A stretch of 64,000 nucleotides of DNA from Rhizobium sp. AC27/96 (GTDB lineage: Bacteria > Pseudomonadota > Alphaproteobacteria > Rhizobiales > Rhizobiaceae): assembly GCF_001692325.1 (NCBI RefSeq), contig NZ_LXKN01000012.1, forward strand, positions 62,001 to 126,000. Reading direction: 5' to 3'. Position numbers and translations under genes: made by a program. Under the pieces are notes generated by a model. It was not told the origin of the DNA, searched no databases, and saw only the letters and a list, made by a program, of their open reading frames with translations. Each line of letters starts with the position of its first letter. Position 1 is the first letter of the stretch. Below, piece by piece: positions 15,655 through 24,208 of the stretch.

Positions 15655-16517
15655 CCCCGAGCAGTGGAAGTAGAGTGACCATGCCACAAGCCCGCAACCA
15701 CCTTACGAGGGTCGCGGATGCTCTTTCCCGCATAATCTTTGCCATCTATATGGCCCTGTTTTTCATCTATCTATTTTTGCCTCTCGCAATCATGGCCGCT
15801 GCAACGTTCAATACCAGTAAGTTTCCGACCGTTACGCCCTGGCTCGGCACGACACTCGATTGGTTCGCGGTACTATGGACCGATCAGGCGATGTGGAAGG
15901 CCCTTAGCCTATCGATCTTCATCAGCGTTGGCGTGATTGCCATATCCCTGCCAATCGGCACTGCCGCTGCGCTTTTTCTTAGCAGCCTTCATGGCCGTTC
16001 TCGCAACTTCTTTTATGCCTTGATGGTGTCGCCACTACTGACCCCAGGTGTGGCCATCGGTATCGCAACTCTCGTGCTCTGGCGCCAGGTGGGAGTTGGT
16101 GGTGGTTCACTTCTGATCATACTGGCGCAATCGAGCTTCATCACTTCCTATGTCATGCTGATGGTGGTTGCACGGCTCCAAAGATTTGACCGGACGCTGG
16201 AAGACGCCGCGATTGGCCTTGGTGCATCTCGCTTCATGGTGTTCCGTCGCATATTGCTTCCCTATCTCAGGCCCTCATTGCTATCGGCAACCTTCATAGC
16301 CTTCCTGCAATCCTTCGAGAACTACAACACGACACTCTTCGCACGGGGCACGGAAACGCCTCTGACAATCTACATCGCCACAAAGGTTCGCACCGGCCTG
16401 ACACCCGCTGTCAACGCACTTGGCCTCCTTTTGATTATCCTCACCATTGCTGCCGCGATAACCTACGAACTGAGCCGCAAAGCGCGACACGATCGTTTAA
16501 TTACGACCTCGGATTGA
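15651..16517 (+). CDS. ABC transporter permease, PotC-type
   Basis: The ATG at 15651 overlaps the previous stop (ATGA); a second ATG at 15681 is also possible and would give 278 residues. The protein has about six membrane segments, starting FAIYMALFFIYLFLPLAIMAAATFN. The EAA loop reads LEDAAIGLGASRFMVFRRILLPYLRPSLL. The C-terminus ends in a basic cytoplasmic tail (YELSRKARHDRLI). It completes the SBP-ATPase-permease-permease operon 12514-16517. Nothing in it reveals the ligand. Confidence 0.9.
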   Translation: MTPSSGSRVTMPQARNHLTRVADALSRIIFAIYMALFFIYLFLPLAIMAAATFNTSKFPTVTPWLGTTLDWFAVLWTDQAMWKALSLSIFISVGVIAISLPIGTAAALFLSSLHGRSRNFFYALMVSPLLTPGVAIGIATLVLWRQVGVGGGSLLIILAQSSFITSYVMLMVVARLQRFDRTLEDAAIGLGASRFMVFRRILLPYLRPSLLSATFIAFLQSFENYNTTLFARGTETPLTIYIATKVRTGLTPAVNALGLLLIILTIAAAITYELSRKARHDRLITTSD

Positions 16518-17143
16518 TGATAATGTTCAGGTATCGATAGTGATGGTTTTGAGCCGGAATCATCAATATGCCGAGCGTTCTGGTTTGGTGAATTTACTTG
16601 AAAATTCGAGCCTCGTCGCCGGAATCATCCAGGCTCAGCGACCCCTTTGTTCGATTGAGTGAAGGGATAATCGTTTGAGCCATCTATTTGAGCCTCTCCC
16701 TTGCACCCCTGGCATGCATGTAAACTTAGCTGGATAATTCAGAGTCTGGAGCTGCTTGTGCGAGCGAGGTCTGCCATCCTTCCAGACAGCAGTGGAAACA
16801 TGCATGGTTGTACCAAGTAGACCTGTTGCCATCCTCTGATCCGCATTACGTGCGACAGCGAGACGCTTGACTCTACGTTTGTTGCCACGGGGTTTGACGC
16901 TCAACATATCGCTTCTTTTATTGGCTGAGGGTTACTACGTGCATCTGGACATCGGCTGCGTTTGACGTCTTGGATTTCATCGCAGAGCCGTCTGGTACCG
17001 AAACTGCCCGCAGCTATACTGAGAATTTTGAAGAACACCAGACGAAAAACACGAAAGTTTTCCGTAGAAATACTTAGCCCATATTTTAATATACCATTAC
17101 TTTAAGTTGTTTTCGATTTTTATGCCATGGACAGTGGCGCTCA
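16518..17143. other. 626 bp without a supported gene
   Basis: The first part follows the ABC operon and the last ~100 bp is AT-rich (TTTTAATATACC), suitable for a promoter of the cytochrome b561-like gene. A minus-strand frame at 16635-16907 is basic and low in complexity, possibly a decayed gene, but no family is recognisable, so I leave it uncalled. Confidence 0.45.
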
Positions 17144-17992
17144 TTGTGGATAGTTGATGTTATCGATAACATTTCGAGTCTTGGGAGGGATTTTGAGCGA
17201 CATTGGCTTTTTTCGGATGCTGCCGTGGACAACGCGGCATTTCTGATTTCATCGGCTTCCGATTGGCTGCTGAGCGGCTTGTCAGGCACACGACATGTTT
17301 CACCGCCAACCTGGGCTTATTGGCACGCCCGTTTCATGGTTATCGGTTGGACAATCCTGCTTCCTTCTGGAATGCTGATCGCTCGGTTCTTCAAAGTAAC
17401 ATCGAGACAGGCCTGGCCGACGGTCCTCGACAATAAATTCTGGTGGAAATGCCATATCCGGCTTCAATCCGCCGGGCTTGTTTTTGTCTTTCTCGGTCTC
17501 GCGATGGTCTATCGTCACGGAAAGGGAATCTCGTCACTCGCCATGATGCACCACTTGTGCGGTTGGTTCGTCATCGTCATGGGCATTATACAGCTCATCT
17601 CAGGGCTGTTACGCGGCTCGAAGGGCGGCCCAACGTCGGCGAACATGCGTGGCGATCACTACGACATGACGCCGCGCCGTGTTCTCTTTGAGTATGTGCA
17701 CAAGATACTGGGCTGGATCGCGATGGCTGTCGCAGCTTTCGTCACCGGTGCGGGGTTGGTGTTGGTCGATGCACCACGCTGGATGATGATTGTCATCGCG
17801 CTTTGGTGGATAGCTTACCTCCTTGTTTTCGCATGGCTTCAAGCCAAGGGCCGATGCCTCGACACTTATCAAGCGATTTGGGGGGCGAGCCTCGAACATC
17901 CCGGCAACCAACTCAAGCCAATCGGCTGGGGAATTCGTCGACGCGGCTCCCCCAAGGAAAATGGGAGCAAAGGGCTGCCGCCGAGAGAATAA
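17144..17992 (+). CDS. cytochrome b561-like membrane haem protein
   Basis: The core has the four histidine-bearing membrane helices of cytochrome b561-domain proteins: YWHARFMVIGWTILLPSGM, FWWKCHIRLQSAGLVFVFLG, MMHHLCGWFVIVMGIIQLI and YVHKILGWIAMAVAAFV, followed by a fifth hydrophobic pair (WMMIVIALWWIAYLLVFAW). The His residues should ligate two b-type haems for transmembrane electron transfer. Only a TTG at 17144 begins the frame clearly, giving 282 residues, and the first ~45 residues are less conserved, so the start is uncertain. The stop is 28 bp before the GntP-type permease, so the two genes are likely one operon. The tail is soluble and basic. Confidence 0.78.
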   Translation: MWIVDVIDNISSLGRDFERHWLFSDAAVDNAAFLISSASDWLLSGLSGTRHVSPPTWAYWHARFMVIGWTILLPSGMLIARFFKVTSRQAWPTVLDNKFWWKCHIRLQSAGLVFVFLGLAMVYRHGKGISSLAMMHHLCGWFVIVMGIIQLISGLLRGSKGGPTSANMRGDHYDMTPRRVLFEYVHKILGWIAMAVAAFVTGAGLVLVDAPRWMMIVIALWWIAYLLVFAWLQAKGRCLDTYQAIWGASLEHPGNQLKPIGWGIRRRGSPKENGSKGLPPRE

Positions 17993-18020
17993 CTACTTCG
18001 ACAATAAAAGGGAGGATATT

Positions 18021-19478
18021 TTGACAACGTTTGCCTTGCTCGCGATGGGTGTTGCCGCCATTGCATCTTTGTTACTTCTAATCCTTACTTTACGTTTCCA
18101 CCCTCTCGTTGCGCTTCTGCTTGTAGCAACCGCGACCGCACTTTCAGGTGGCACGAAAGTCACCGAGATCGTCGCCACCATCGAGGGTGGGATGGGGAAG
18201 ACACTTGGCCATATTGCGGTCATTATCGCGCTCGGAGCGATGATCGGTCGTATGATCGATCTGTCAGGTGGGGCGGAGTCCGTTGCTAATGGGCTTGTGA
18301 AACGGTTTGGAGAGAAGCGTATAGCTGTCGCTCTCGCAATGGCAGGATTTGGCGTCGCAATCCCCGTTTTCTTTGAGGTTGCCGTCATAATGCTGATGCC
18401 CGTCGCCTACGGGCTAGCAAGGACCTATCGCTTGAAGCTACTACCGTTGGCTATTCCGATGTGTACCATCATTCTGGTAGTACATGCGATGTTGCCGCCT
18501 CATCCTGGCGCGATTGCTGTGGCTGGAGAGCTTCACACAGATATCGGGCGAATGCTGATGTTCGGCTTGCCTGTGGCGATTGCTACGTCCGCTGTTGTGT
18601 TCATAGCCTCGAAAATACTATTAACGCGGCGAGCTTACTCGATGTCGCCGGATATCGAAGCCGAAATCGAACGGGAGCAGTTGAAAAACGACAACACAGC
18701 AGAGCATCAAGGTGCGGCTCGGGAGCCTATACACCTCGCAAAGAGCAATCATCCGAGGAAGATTGGTCCTCAGTCGATCGAACCGTCGCTGCGCCGAAAT
18801 GCAAGCGCTCCCGGCGTCTGGCTGGTGATCGCTCTTATTGCTTTACCCATTCTGCTCATTCTGGCTGGAACCGTTTCCTCACTGACAATGGCCCCGCAGT
18901 CGATGGTTCGTTCTGCGCTGGTCTTTCTCGGTATCCCCTATGTGGCGTTGCTCGTGGACGTGCTATTTTGCGCATGGTTCCTGGGAGTACGGCGTGGTGC
19001 GCCGTTCGCCACGGTTTCCGAAGTTCTTGGTTCGGCTTTGCCTGGCGTCGCTGGGATTATCCTTATCACCGGAGCTGGCGGTGCATTTGCATCCGTTCTC
19101 GTCTCCACGGGGATCGGCTCCGCGTTGGCTAAACTCATGCAATCGACAGGTTTACCAGTCGTCGTTATGGGTTTCTTAGTTACGATGCTGCTGCGCGGCG
19201 CACAAGGCCCCACAACGGTGGCGTTAATGACCACGGCGGGAATCATATCACCTATGGTCCAGCTAGCCTCACTTAATCCCAATCAACTGGCGCTGATGGC
19301 GCTTGCCATGGGTGCCGGAGGCATGTCACTGTCTCACGTCAACGATGCCGGTTTCTGGATAGTCACCCGCATGTGCGGCCTTTCGGTAGCCGATGGGCTG
19401 AAGACGTGGACCGTGCTGACAACCATCGCAGGATTTACCGCCTTGCTGCTGATACTGAGCATATGGAATTTCGTCTGA
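18021..19478 (+). CDS. GntP-family gluconate/organic-acid:H+ symporter
   Basis: A TTG at 18021 preceded by GGGAGG is the best start, giving 485 residues; upstream codons in frame overlap the cytochrome gene. The protein has 12 or so membrane helices and the GntP motifs ITGAGGAFASVLVSTGIG, LLRGAQGPTTVALMTTAGII and MSLSHVNDAGFWIVTRMCGL. These transporters take up gluconate or related sugar acids and hydroxy acids. A long charged loop (~residues 205-265) separates the two halves. Pairing with a haem protein is unusual and suggests that the imported acid is oxidised at the membrane, but this is inference. Confidence 0.9.
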   Translation: MTTFALLAMGVAAIASLLLLILTLRFHPLVALLLVATATALSGGTKVTEIVATIEGGMGKTLGHIAVIIALGAMIGRMIDLSGGAESVANGLVKRFGEKRIAVALAMAGFGVAIPVFFEVAVIMLMPVAYGLARTYRLKLLPLAIPMCTIILVVHAMLPPHPGAIAVAGELHTDIGRMLMFGLPVAIATSAVVFIASKILLTRRAYSMSPDIEAEIEREQLKNDNTAEHQGAAREPIHLAKSNHPRKIGPQSIEPSLRRNASAPGVWLVIALIALPILLILAGTVSSLTMAPQSMVRSALVFLGIPYVALLVDVLFCAWFLGVRRGAPFATVSEVLGSALPGVAGIILITGAGGAFASVLVSTGIGSALAKLMQSTGLPVVVMGFLVTMLLRGAQGPTTVALMTTAGIISPMVQLASLNPNQLALMALAMGAGGMSLSHVNDAGFWIVTRMCGLSVADGLKTWTVLTTIAGFTALLLILSIWNFV

Positions 19479-19593
19479 GAGCTTAGGCGTATCCAAAGTC
19501 GGCTGCAGCACAGCCGGCTCCCAATCGTTAAACTGTTTCGGCGTCTTGAAGACAGTTCAGAATTTCCCCGAAATACCAATGGATGCGCCATAG

Positions 19594-19782
19594 GCGGCCA
19601 TCGCCTCGCTCATCGAGACCTGCAAACTAAATGCCGTCGAACCGCTCGCTTACCAGGCCAGCACGCTGATCGCCATCACCAATGGCCACAAGCAGAGCCA
19701 CGTCGAGGAACTATTGCCGTGGAATATGATCCGTGCGCCGGAAGGGCTAAAGATGGCTATCGGGCCCTTGCTCCGAGCTTGA
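19594..19782 (+). pseudogene. relic of IS66-family transposase (TnpC C-terminus)
   Basis: Between stop codons, this frame reads IASLIETCKLNAVEPLAYQA and then ITNGHKQSHVEELLPWNM, closely resembling the C-terminal segment of IS66 TnpC transposases (pattern SLIETCKLNxVDPxAY ... LLPWxx). The upstream part is lost: the frame is closed by a TAG at 19591 and nothing IS66-like precedes it. It marks an old insertion just downstream of the GntP gene. Confidence 0.75.
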
Positions 19783-19862
19783 TGCGGAGAGTTGATATTT
19801 GACGGCCTCACTGCTATGGCGAGTGATCACTCCAGATGCGGCACGCGGTGACCGCTTTTCTT

Positions 19863-20312
19863 ATGTCAATTGACTATAGCCTTGTAGATGGGCCGCGAGG
19901 CGGCCTCACCTTTGATTTCATACCTTGCGACCACGATTTTTGCGGCCAGTTTGACTATGATCGGTGCGACCCGGCCGTATTCAGCATAAAAGAAGAAGCT
20001 TTTCTATTCATCGAGGGCTTGGTCGCTCGCTCGCTCCCTGATTGGTCAGGGGCCTATCGTCATTGGGGCACCACATGGATAGGGAGAGATACCTGGCTCG
20101 ACATTCTCTCTCGATTTGACGAACTCCGGCGTGACGTGAGGGGCAATGCGCCCCTAACAACGATCATCGACAAATACGTCATGTACGCCGGATTGATGCC
20201 GCGCAAACATAAATTCCATCGGAAAGCACTGCTGACATTCCTTGACCGGTTCGAGGAACGCGTGCGGTCAGTGATCCAACACCATCCCTATTTGCTGATC
20301 GGCGGCATTTGA
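19863..20312 (+). CDS. hypothetical protein, unknown family (149 aa)
   Basis: The ATG at 19863 (MSIDYSLVDGPRGGLTFDFI) is the likely start; one nine codons upstream is possible and neither has a strong ribosome-binding site. The product is soluble, rich in Asp/Arg and aromatics (CDHDFCGQFDYDRCDP, EEAFLFIEGLVARSLPDWSGAYRHWGTTWIGRDTWLDIL), and ends in a basic helix (KFHRKALLTFLDRFEERVRSVIQHH). No domain is recognised. It is followed at 22 bp by another small orphan gene, and both lie between transposase relics. Together they could be part of a horizontally acquired or toxin-immunity-like pair, but nothing in the sequence proves this. Confidence 0.55.
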   Translation: MSIDYSLVDGPRGGLTFDFIPCDHDFCGQFDYDRCDPAVFSIKEEAFLFIEGLVARSLPDWSGAYRHWGTTWIGRDTWLDILSRFDELRRDVRGNAPLTTIIDKYVMYAGLMPRKHKFHRKALLTFLDRFEERVRSVIQHHPYLLIGGI

Positions 20313-20334
20313 CGCGTAGCAACGCGATCCCACT

Positions 20335-20724
20335 ATGACAGACCTTGACCGCGCTACCTTTGAGGGCATTGCCGATCTCGTTTTGGAGGTACCCTATTCG
20401 AACAATCACGTTCGGATGATCGTCAACGACACATTGCCATGGACGGCCGATCATGCTCTCTCATTCCATGGATGGTCGGACGAAGAGATCATAACGTTTC
20501 ATATGGATTGCCTTGAGCAAAAGATAGACGCCTGCATAGGCGTTGCCGCAAGTGAGGCGTTCCGGCTCAGGCATCCGGACACTACCCGGGACAACATTCG
20601 GCTCGTGCTCAGGCTCAGGCATTTGCCTAGTCCAAGCGCGGAGGGATTTCTGATGCTGATCGAAAAGCGAGTGAAGAGCGAAGAAATGCAATTCCGCTAC
20701 GGCTATGGTGGCGACGAAATGTAG
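20335..20724 (+). CDS. hypothetical protein, resembles DUF6572-type small proteins
   Basis: The 129-residue protein has a middle part (VRMIVNDTLPWTADHALSF ... DCLEQKIDACIGVAASEAF) whose pattern of an L/V-rich strand, a D-x-LPW turn, then an LxxKIxAxI helix resembles small DUF6572-type proteins often seen near polymorphic-toxin loci. Compared with those it carries a short insertion (HGWSDEEIITFHM) and a long C-terminal extension. The start ATG at 20335 has only a weak ribosome-binding site. It sits 22 bp after the preceding orphan gene. The family match is from memory of the pattern and should be treated as tentative. Confidence 0.5.
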   Translation: MTDLDRATFEGIADLVLEVPYSNNHVRMIVNDTLPWTADHALSFHGWSDEEIITFHMDCLEQKIDACIGVAASEAFRLRHPDTTRDNIRLVLRLRHLPSPSAEGFLMLIEKRVKSEEMQFRYGYGGDEM

Positions 20725-20774
20725 CGCTTGACACAGCCGAGCACTCGGCAGCCAGGATGAGCGAAATCCGCTAA

Positions 20775-21275
20775 TACCGTGTGGCGACCCGCCGCCAGTC
20801 CTTGAGGCGGCAAAAGGTACGTTCAATGATGTTGCGTCGGCGGTAGGCGATCGGGTCGAAAGGCCTGATGCGCTTACGGGTCGGATTGTTAGGAATGACC
20901 GGTTCAGTGCCACGTACTTTGAGGAGGTTGCGTAAAGTGTCGCTATCGTAAGCCGTATTCTCAGCGCGATTGGACGGCCGCAACGTTCGACAACAGCATG
21001 GATTTTTGTCGATCTTCCGCCTCTTGAGCGGCCGATTGCTTGCGCATCTGCCCCCCCATTTCCGCCAGAGGCGGATCGGGGCGCCCTTGCGGTGGTGCTG
21101 TCGATCATGTGAAGGTCCCGATCGGTCGTTTGCACCAGAGCTTCAAACAGCCGCCGCCATATGCCTTTGGCAGACCAACGATGGAAGCGATTGTAGACGG
21201 TGGTCGAGGGGCCGTAGCAAGCGGGACAATCCTGCCACCGGCAACCGGTTCGCAGTACATGGATGATGCCGCACC
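20775..21275 (-). pseudogene. IS5-family transposase fragment (copy 1, internally deleted)
   Basis: This is nearly identical to the copy at 53584-54338 but truncated at both ends: homology stops near 21275 (losing the N-terminal ~35 codons) and near 20775 (losing ~22 C-terminal codons). It also lacks 82 bp present in copy 2, which shifts the frame. Recognisable pieces are IHMIDSTTARAPRSAS-like (as LHMIDSTTARAPRSAS), RSRGGRSTKIHAVVERCGRP and RRRNIIERTFCRLKDWRRVATRY, the last being the typical C-terminal motif of this transposase group. It is certainly non-functional. Confidence 0.9.
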
Positions 21276-21356
21276 CAGGACGAGCGGGCGGGCAAGTGCA
21301 TTAGCGATATCTCGTCGGCATAGCTGCCATCACCGGCTTCAGCCTATGTCCAGCGC

Positions 21357-21779
21357 TCACGACCTGCTCGACCAGCCCGTTTTGACGGCGAGTGTGCTGC
21401 CCGGTCCGTGCACGGCCGCAAACAACAGACCGGCCACGAAGGTGAAGTGGTCAACGAAAAAGCCAAATTCGGCTTGGTTGCCCGCCCAGTGCGATGGACC
21501 ATGGAATGAGAACCCGAGGAAAATCACATAGACAGCGCCAATCAAGGCTGCTGGCGTGAAAAACGCGCCGGTCAGGAATGCAATGACCAACAGCACTTCG
21601 AGGATCGCCGCACACCAGGCAAGAAATAGCGGCCAGGGGAAGCCGGCGGCGGCGATGTAGCCGGCGGTGGCTCCCATGTCCATGAACTTGAACGAGACCG
21701 CCATCAGGAAGATGGCAGCGAAAATCAGGCGTGCGATGAGAATGGCGGCAGTCTGCCAGATCGATTGGGTCTTTTCCAC
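21357..21779 (-). CDS. DoxX-family membrane protein
   Basis: The GTG at 21779 has GGAGGG directly upstream. The 140-residue protein has four membrane helices with DoxX-type pattern: ILIARLIFAAIFLMAVSFKFMDMGATAGYIAAAGFP, WCAAILEVLLVIAFLTGAFFTPAALIGAVYVIFLGFSFHG, and a final FFVDHFTFVAGLLFAAVHGPG. DoxX proteins are small quinone-linked or redox-associated inner-membrane proteins; some work with thiol and superoxide stress systems. It is monocistronic here, next to a transposase relic whose truncation is close to its 3' end. Confidence 0.88.
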   Translation of the reverse strand: MEKTQSIWQTAAILIARLIFAAIFLMAVSFKFMDMGATAGYIAAAGFPWPLFLAWCAAILEVLLVIAFLTGAFFTPAALIGAVYVIFLGFSFHGPSHWAGNQAEFGFFVDHFTFVAGLLFAAVHGPGSTLAVKTGWSSRS

Positions 21780-22040
21780 GGTAGCCCTCCGGTTGGAAGT
21801 GGTTGATGCTCCAAGGACGGCACACCGAAGACGATTCCGACAGGGGGGAGAAATTTTTTCCAGGACAATAACGGCCAGCCTGGAGGGAGAAGCGCCAACT
21901 CACCCTCGACACTATAAAACATAGCATCTTTGTCGATCCGATCTGGAGAGCTCGCGCAGCCTTCTTGTCCCCACAAGCTCTTCAGGCGCCGGCCACGAGC
22001 ATTATGAACTACGTGCGCGGATGCCTGAAAGCACCTCAAA

Positions 22041-22538
22041 ATGAGCCTCTACGTTCCGGAGAAAAGATGCGATATATGGGGCCGGCCAACCCGCAAGTCG
22101 TTTACGCGAGATCTGAAATTGCGCAGTTTTATCCTTTCCAACTTCCTGCTAATCCTCTCAACGTCTGGCGCACTTGCCCAGCAGGCTGATCACTACACAG
22201 CGATGAGCAATACAGCCATGAGCGTCACCGGCGATGTCTGGCTGGACGATTTCAGCATCAAGTTCGAAAACGGAGAATCGCTCGAATTTTCCGATCTCGT
22301 TGCGGACCACTTCAGCGTCGATGGTCGGAATGTGCCGGCATCGGTCTATCGTGTCAAAGAGCCTGACGACCCCGAGTTGCAAAATGGCAATCAACTCTGT
22401 GGTGCCGGCGATGTCACCTTTGTTGCGTCATGGGCCGACGGATCGGGTTCAACGGCGATCGCCGTCTTCAATGGAAAACGGGCACCGAGAAGCAGCGACG
22501 AAATGTGCGCGCTCTATACATATGAAGATCCCAAATAG
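22041..22538 (+). CDS. hypothetical secreted protein
   Basis: A signal-peptide-like stretch (LKLRSFILSNFLLILSTSGALAQQ) ends in A-L-A-Q, a plausible signal peptidase site. The mature ~118 residues look beta-rich (MSVTGDVWLDDFSIKFENGESLEF, GDVTFVASWADGSGSTAIAVF) with two cysteines (LCGAGD, MCALYT) that might form a disulfide. The ATG at 22041 gives 165 residues with a long basic n-region; a TTG at 22119, which starts directly at the hydrophobic core, may be the true start. I know no named family; rhizobial genomes carry similar small periplasmic proteins. Confidence 0.6.
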   Translation: MSLYVPEKRCDIWGRPTRKSFTRDLKLRSFILSNFLLILSTSGALAQQADHYTAMSNTAMSVTGDVWLDDFSIKFENGESLEFSDLVADHFSVDGRNVPASVYRVKEPDDPELQNGNQLCGAGDVTFVASWADGSGSTAIAVFNGKRAPRSSDEMCALYTYEDPK

Positions 22539-22775
22539 GCTGCACACCGGGAGCAATGTCTGTTGAATTCCAAATGAAACTCACTCAGCTTGCCATTTCG
22601 CGACAACCCGTAGATCGTTCGAAATAGCGAATGATTTCATATGCATCTCTCCGCTTGATTGGGTCAATGCCAAGCGGAAAGACAGGTCAAATCGTGGTGG
22701 AATTCAACAGCATCGCCTTTCGAAAGAGCCCATCAAGCCACCAAGAGCCGGAGGCAAGACGATGCTGGCGGCTCA

Positions 22776-23573
22776 TCAGCCAGAACCGGTAAGGGCTGAT
22801 TGAAGCTGACGGGCGAAAGCTTCGAGTTGCTCCGGCGGGTTTCTGCCGATCACCATAAACGAATGATCGGCGCTCGACCAGAAAATGATACTCATCCCGA
22901 GCCGTTGCTCTCTCTGCAGACCAGTTTTTCCAGTGCTGCTATGCGTGACACAAAGCGCCACGGGGCCATATTTCGGGTCAAGATAAGCGATCTGCGCGAG
23001 CGGCTTTTGATTAAATGTCAGCAATTGAGCGCGCTTGAAGGGAACACCGGAAATCATCAGACCCTGTGTTGTCAGCGGCAACTGCATGACATTCGCCACT
23101 CTTGCAATCTGATCTGCCTTCACTGAAGGATCGTCACTTAAATTGCTTAGCGTGTCAGCGGAATAGAGCTGCATGTAGTCGGCGACTACGGCTCTCCAAT
23201 TTTGGGAGGAAGCGTCCTCCATTGATGAAAGATAGCGTGTCAACCCTCCACCCAAAGCCACGCCGGCCATGAGGCAAGCGGCAGCCAGGAACCAACGCCG
23301 GCCTGACGAAGAGGGGCTTTGGTCGATTTGGCCGATTGCGGCCGGAAGTTTCGATTTCATCCGCTCGACGGGAGCATCATCCAGAAGAGCAGCGAAGGCG
23401 GGGCCCATCGAAACAGAGTTGGAAGCCAGGAACTCGAACCGATCGCGAAACGCGCTATCCTGGTCCAAGCGCGCTTCTACAGCCAGCTTCGCCGCCGCAT
23501 CCAGTTCACCGTCCAGATAGACCACAATCAACTCGTCGACAGACATTGAAGCCAGATCAAGATGTGTTGACAT
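22776..23573 (-). CDS. anti-sigma factor (membrane-anchored)
   Basis: The 265-residue protein starts with an anti-sigma-like N-terminus (SVDELIVVYLDGELDAAAKLAVEARLDQD), has one membrane helix at ~92-115 (RRWFLAAACLMAGVALGGGLTRYL) and a ~150-residue periplasmic domain. The typical zinc motif HxxxCxxC is absent, so it belongs to the non-zinc ChrR/RskA-like type. Its ATG overlaps the stop of the ECF sigma gene by one base (TGATG), which is the classic arrangement of a cognate pair. The periplasmic domain probably senses an envelope or oxidative signal. Confidence 0.85.
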   Translation of the reverse strand: MSTHLDLASMSVDELIVVYLDGELDAAAKLAVEARLDQDSAFRDRFEFLASNSVSMGPAFAALLDDAPVERMKSKLPAAIGQIDQSPSSSGRRWFLAAACLMAGVALGGGLTRYLSSMEDASSQNWRAVVADYMQLYSADTLSNLSDDPSVKADQIARVANVMQLPLTTQGLMISGVPFKRAQLLTFNQKPLAQIAYLDPKYGPVALCVTHSSTGKTGLQREQRLGMSIIFWSSADHSFMVIGRNPPEQLEAFARQLQSALTGSG

Positions 23574-24118
23574 CAGTCTCTCCTTTCGCGAAGCGCCGAC
23601 GCATTTGCCATGGACATGATATCGGCAAGCCTTGCGCGTGCATTCGCGAGCCGGCTCATTACGGTGCCAATTGGAATATCGAGAACGTCCGCGATCTCCT
23701 TGTAGGAGAGGCCTTCGACATAGGCCAGGAACACGGCGTTCCGCTGTGCTTCTGGAAGCGCGTCGACGATCTTCAGGACTTGATTAGCCATCAGGCGCGT
23801 TTCGTTTTCATGCTCACCGTCGACGACGAGCGCGCAGTCGGCGTCAACGATGCCTCCACCCAAGCGGATGCGCCTGGATCGCACCTCGTCGATCCAGATC
23901 GAATGCAATATCGAAAACAACCATCGATCGAGCCGCGTGCCAGGCGTATATTGGATCGCTCGTTCGATCGCCCTTAGACATGTGGCCTGCACCAGATCCT
24001 CAGCCACGTCGCGTTGCCGGGATAAGACATATCCATAACGCCACAGCCTTTTCAGATGGTCGACAAGGCCATTCTGCACCTCTTGCTGAGCGTGGTAGAG
24101 TTTGCGATCGTCTATCAA
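23573..24118 (-). CDS. ECF RNA polymerase sigma factor
   Basis: The 181-residue protein shows region 2 (RDVAEDLVQATCLRAIERA, TRLDRWLFSILHSIWIDEVR) and region 4 (LPEAQRNAVFLAYVEGLSYK and IADVLDIPIGTVMSRLANAR). It should direct transcription of a small regulon and is presumably held by the anti-sigma encoded immediately downstream. The superoxide dismutase and DUF3455 genes lie upstream on the same strand, with 90 bp between the dismutase stop and this start. They may therefore form one transcript or one regulon, suggesting an oxidative-stress role; this is inferred from context only. Confidence 0.92.
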   Translation of the reverse strand: MIDDRKLYHAQQEVQNGLVDHLKRLWRYGYVLSRQRDVAEDLVQATCLRAIERAIQYTPGTRLDRWLFSILHSIWIDEVRSRRIRLGGGIVDADCALVVDGEHENETRLMANQVLKIVDALPEAQRNAVFLAYVEGLSYKEIADVLDIPIGTVMSRLANARARLADIMSMANASALRERRD

Positions 24119-24208
24119 GACACGCTATCCTCGTGCTGTTACACTGTGCCGACAGCAGGGGACGACAGCCAACCCCTTCGGATCGGCCGGCGTCCTCGCA
24201 GCTTTCGA

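Noticed and set aside
16635..16907. Minus-strand 90-codon frame in the gap before the cytochrome gene
   Set aside because: Basic, repetitive composition, no recognised domain and no ribosome-binding site; possibly a decayed gene, but unsupported.
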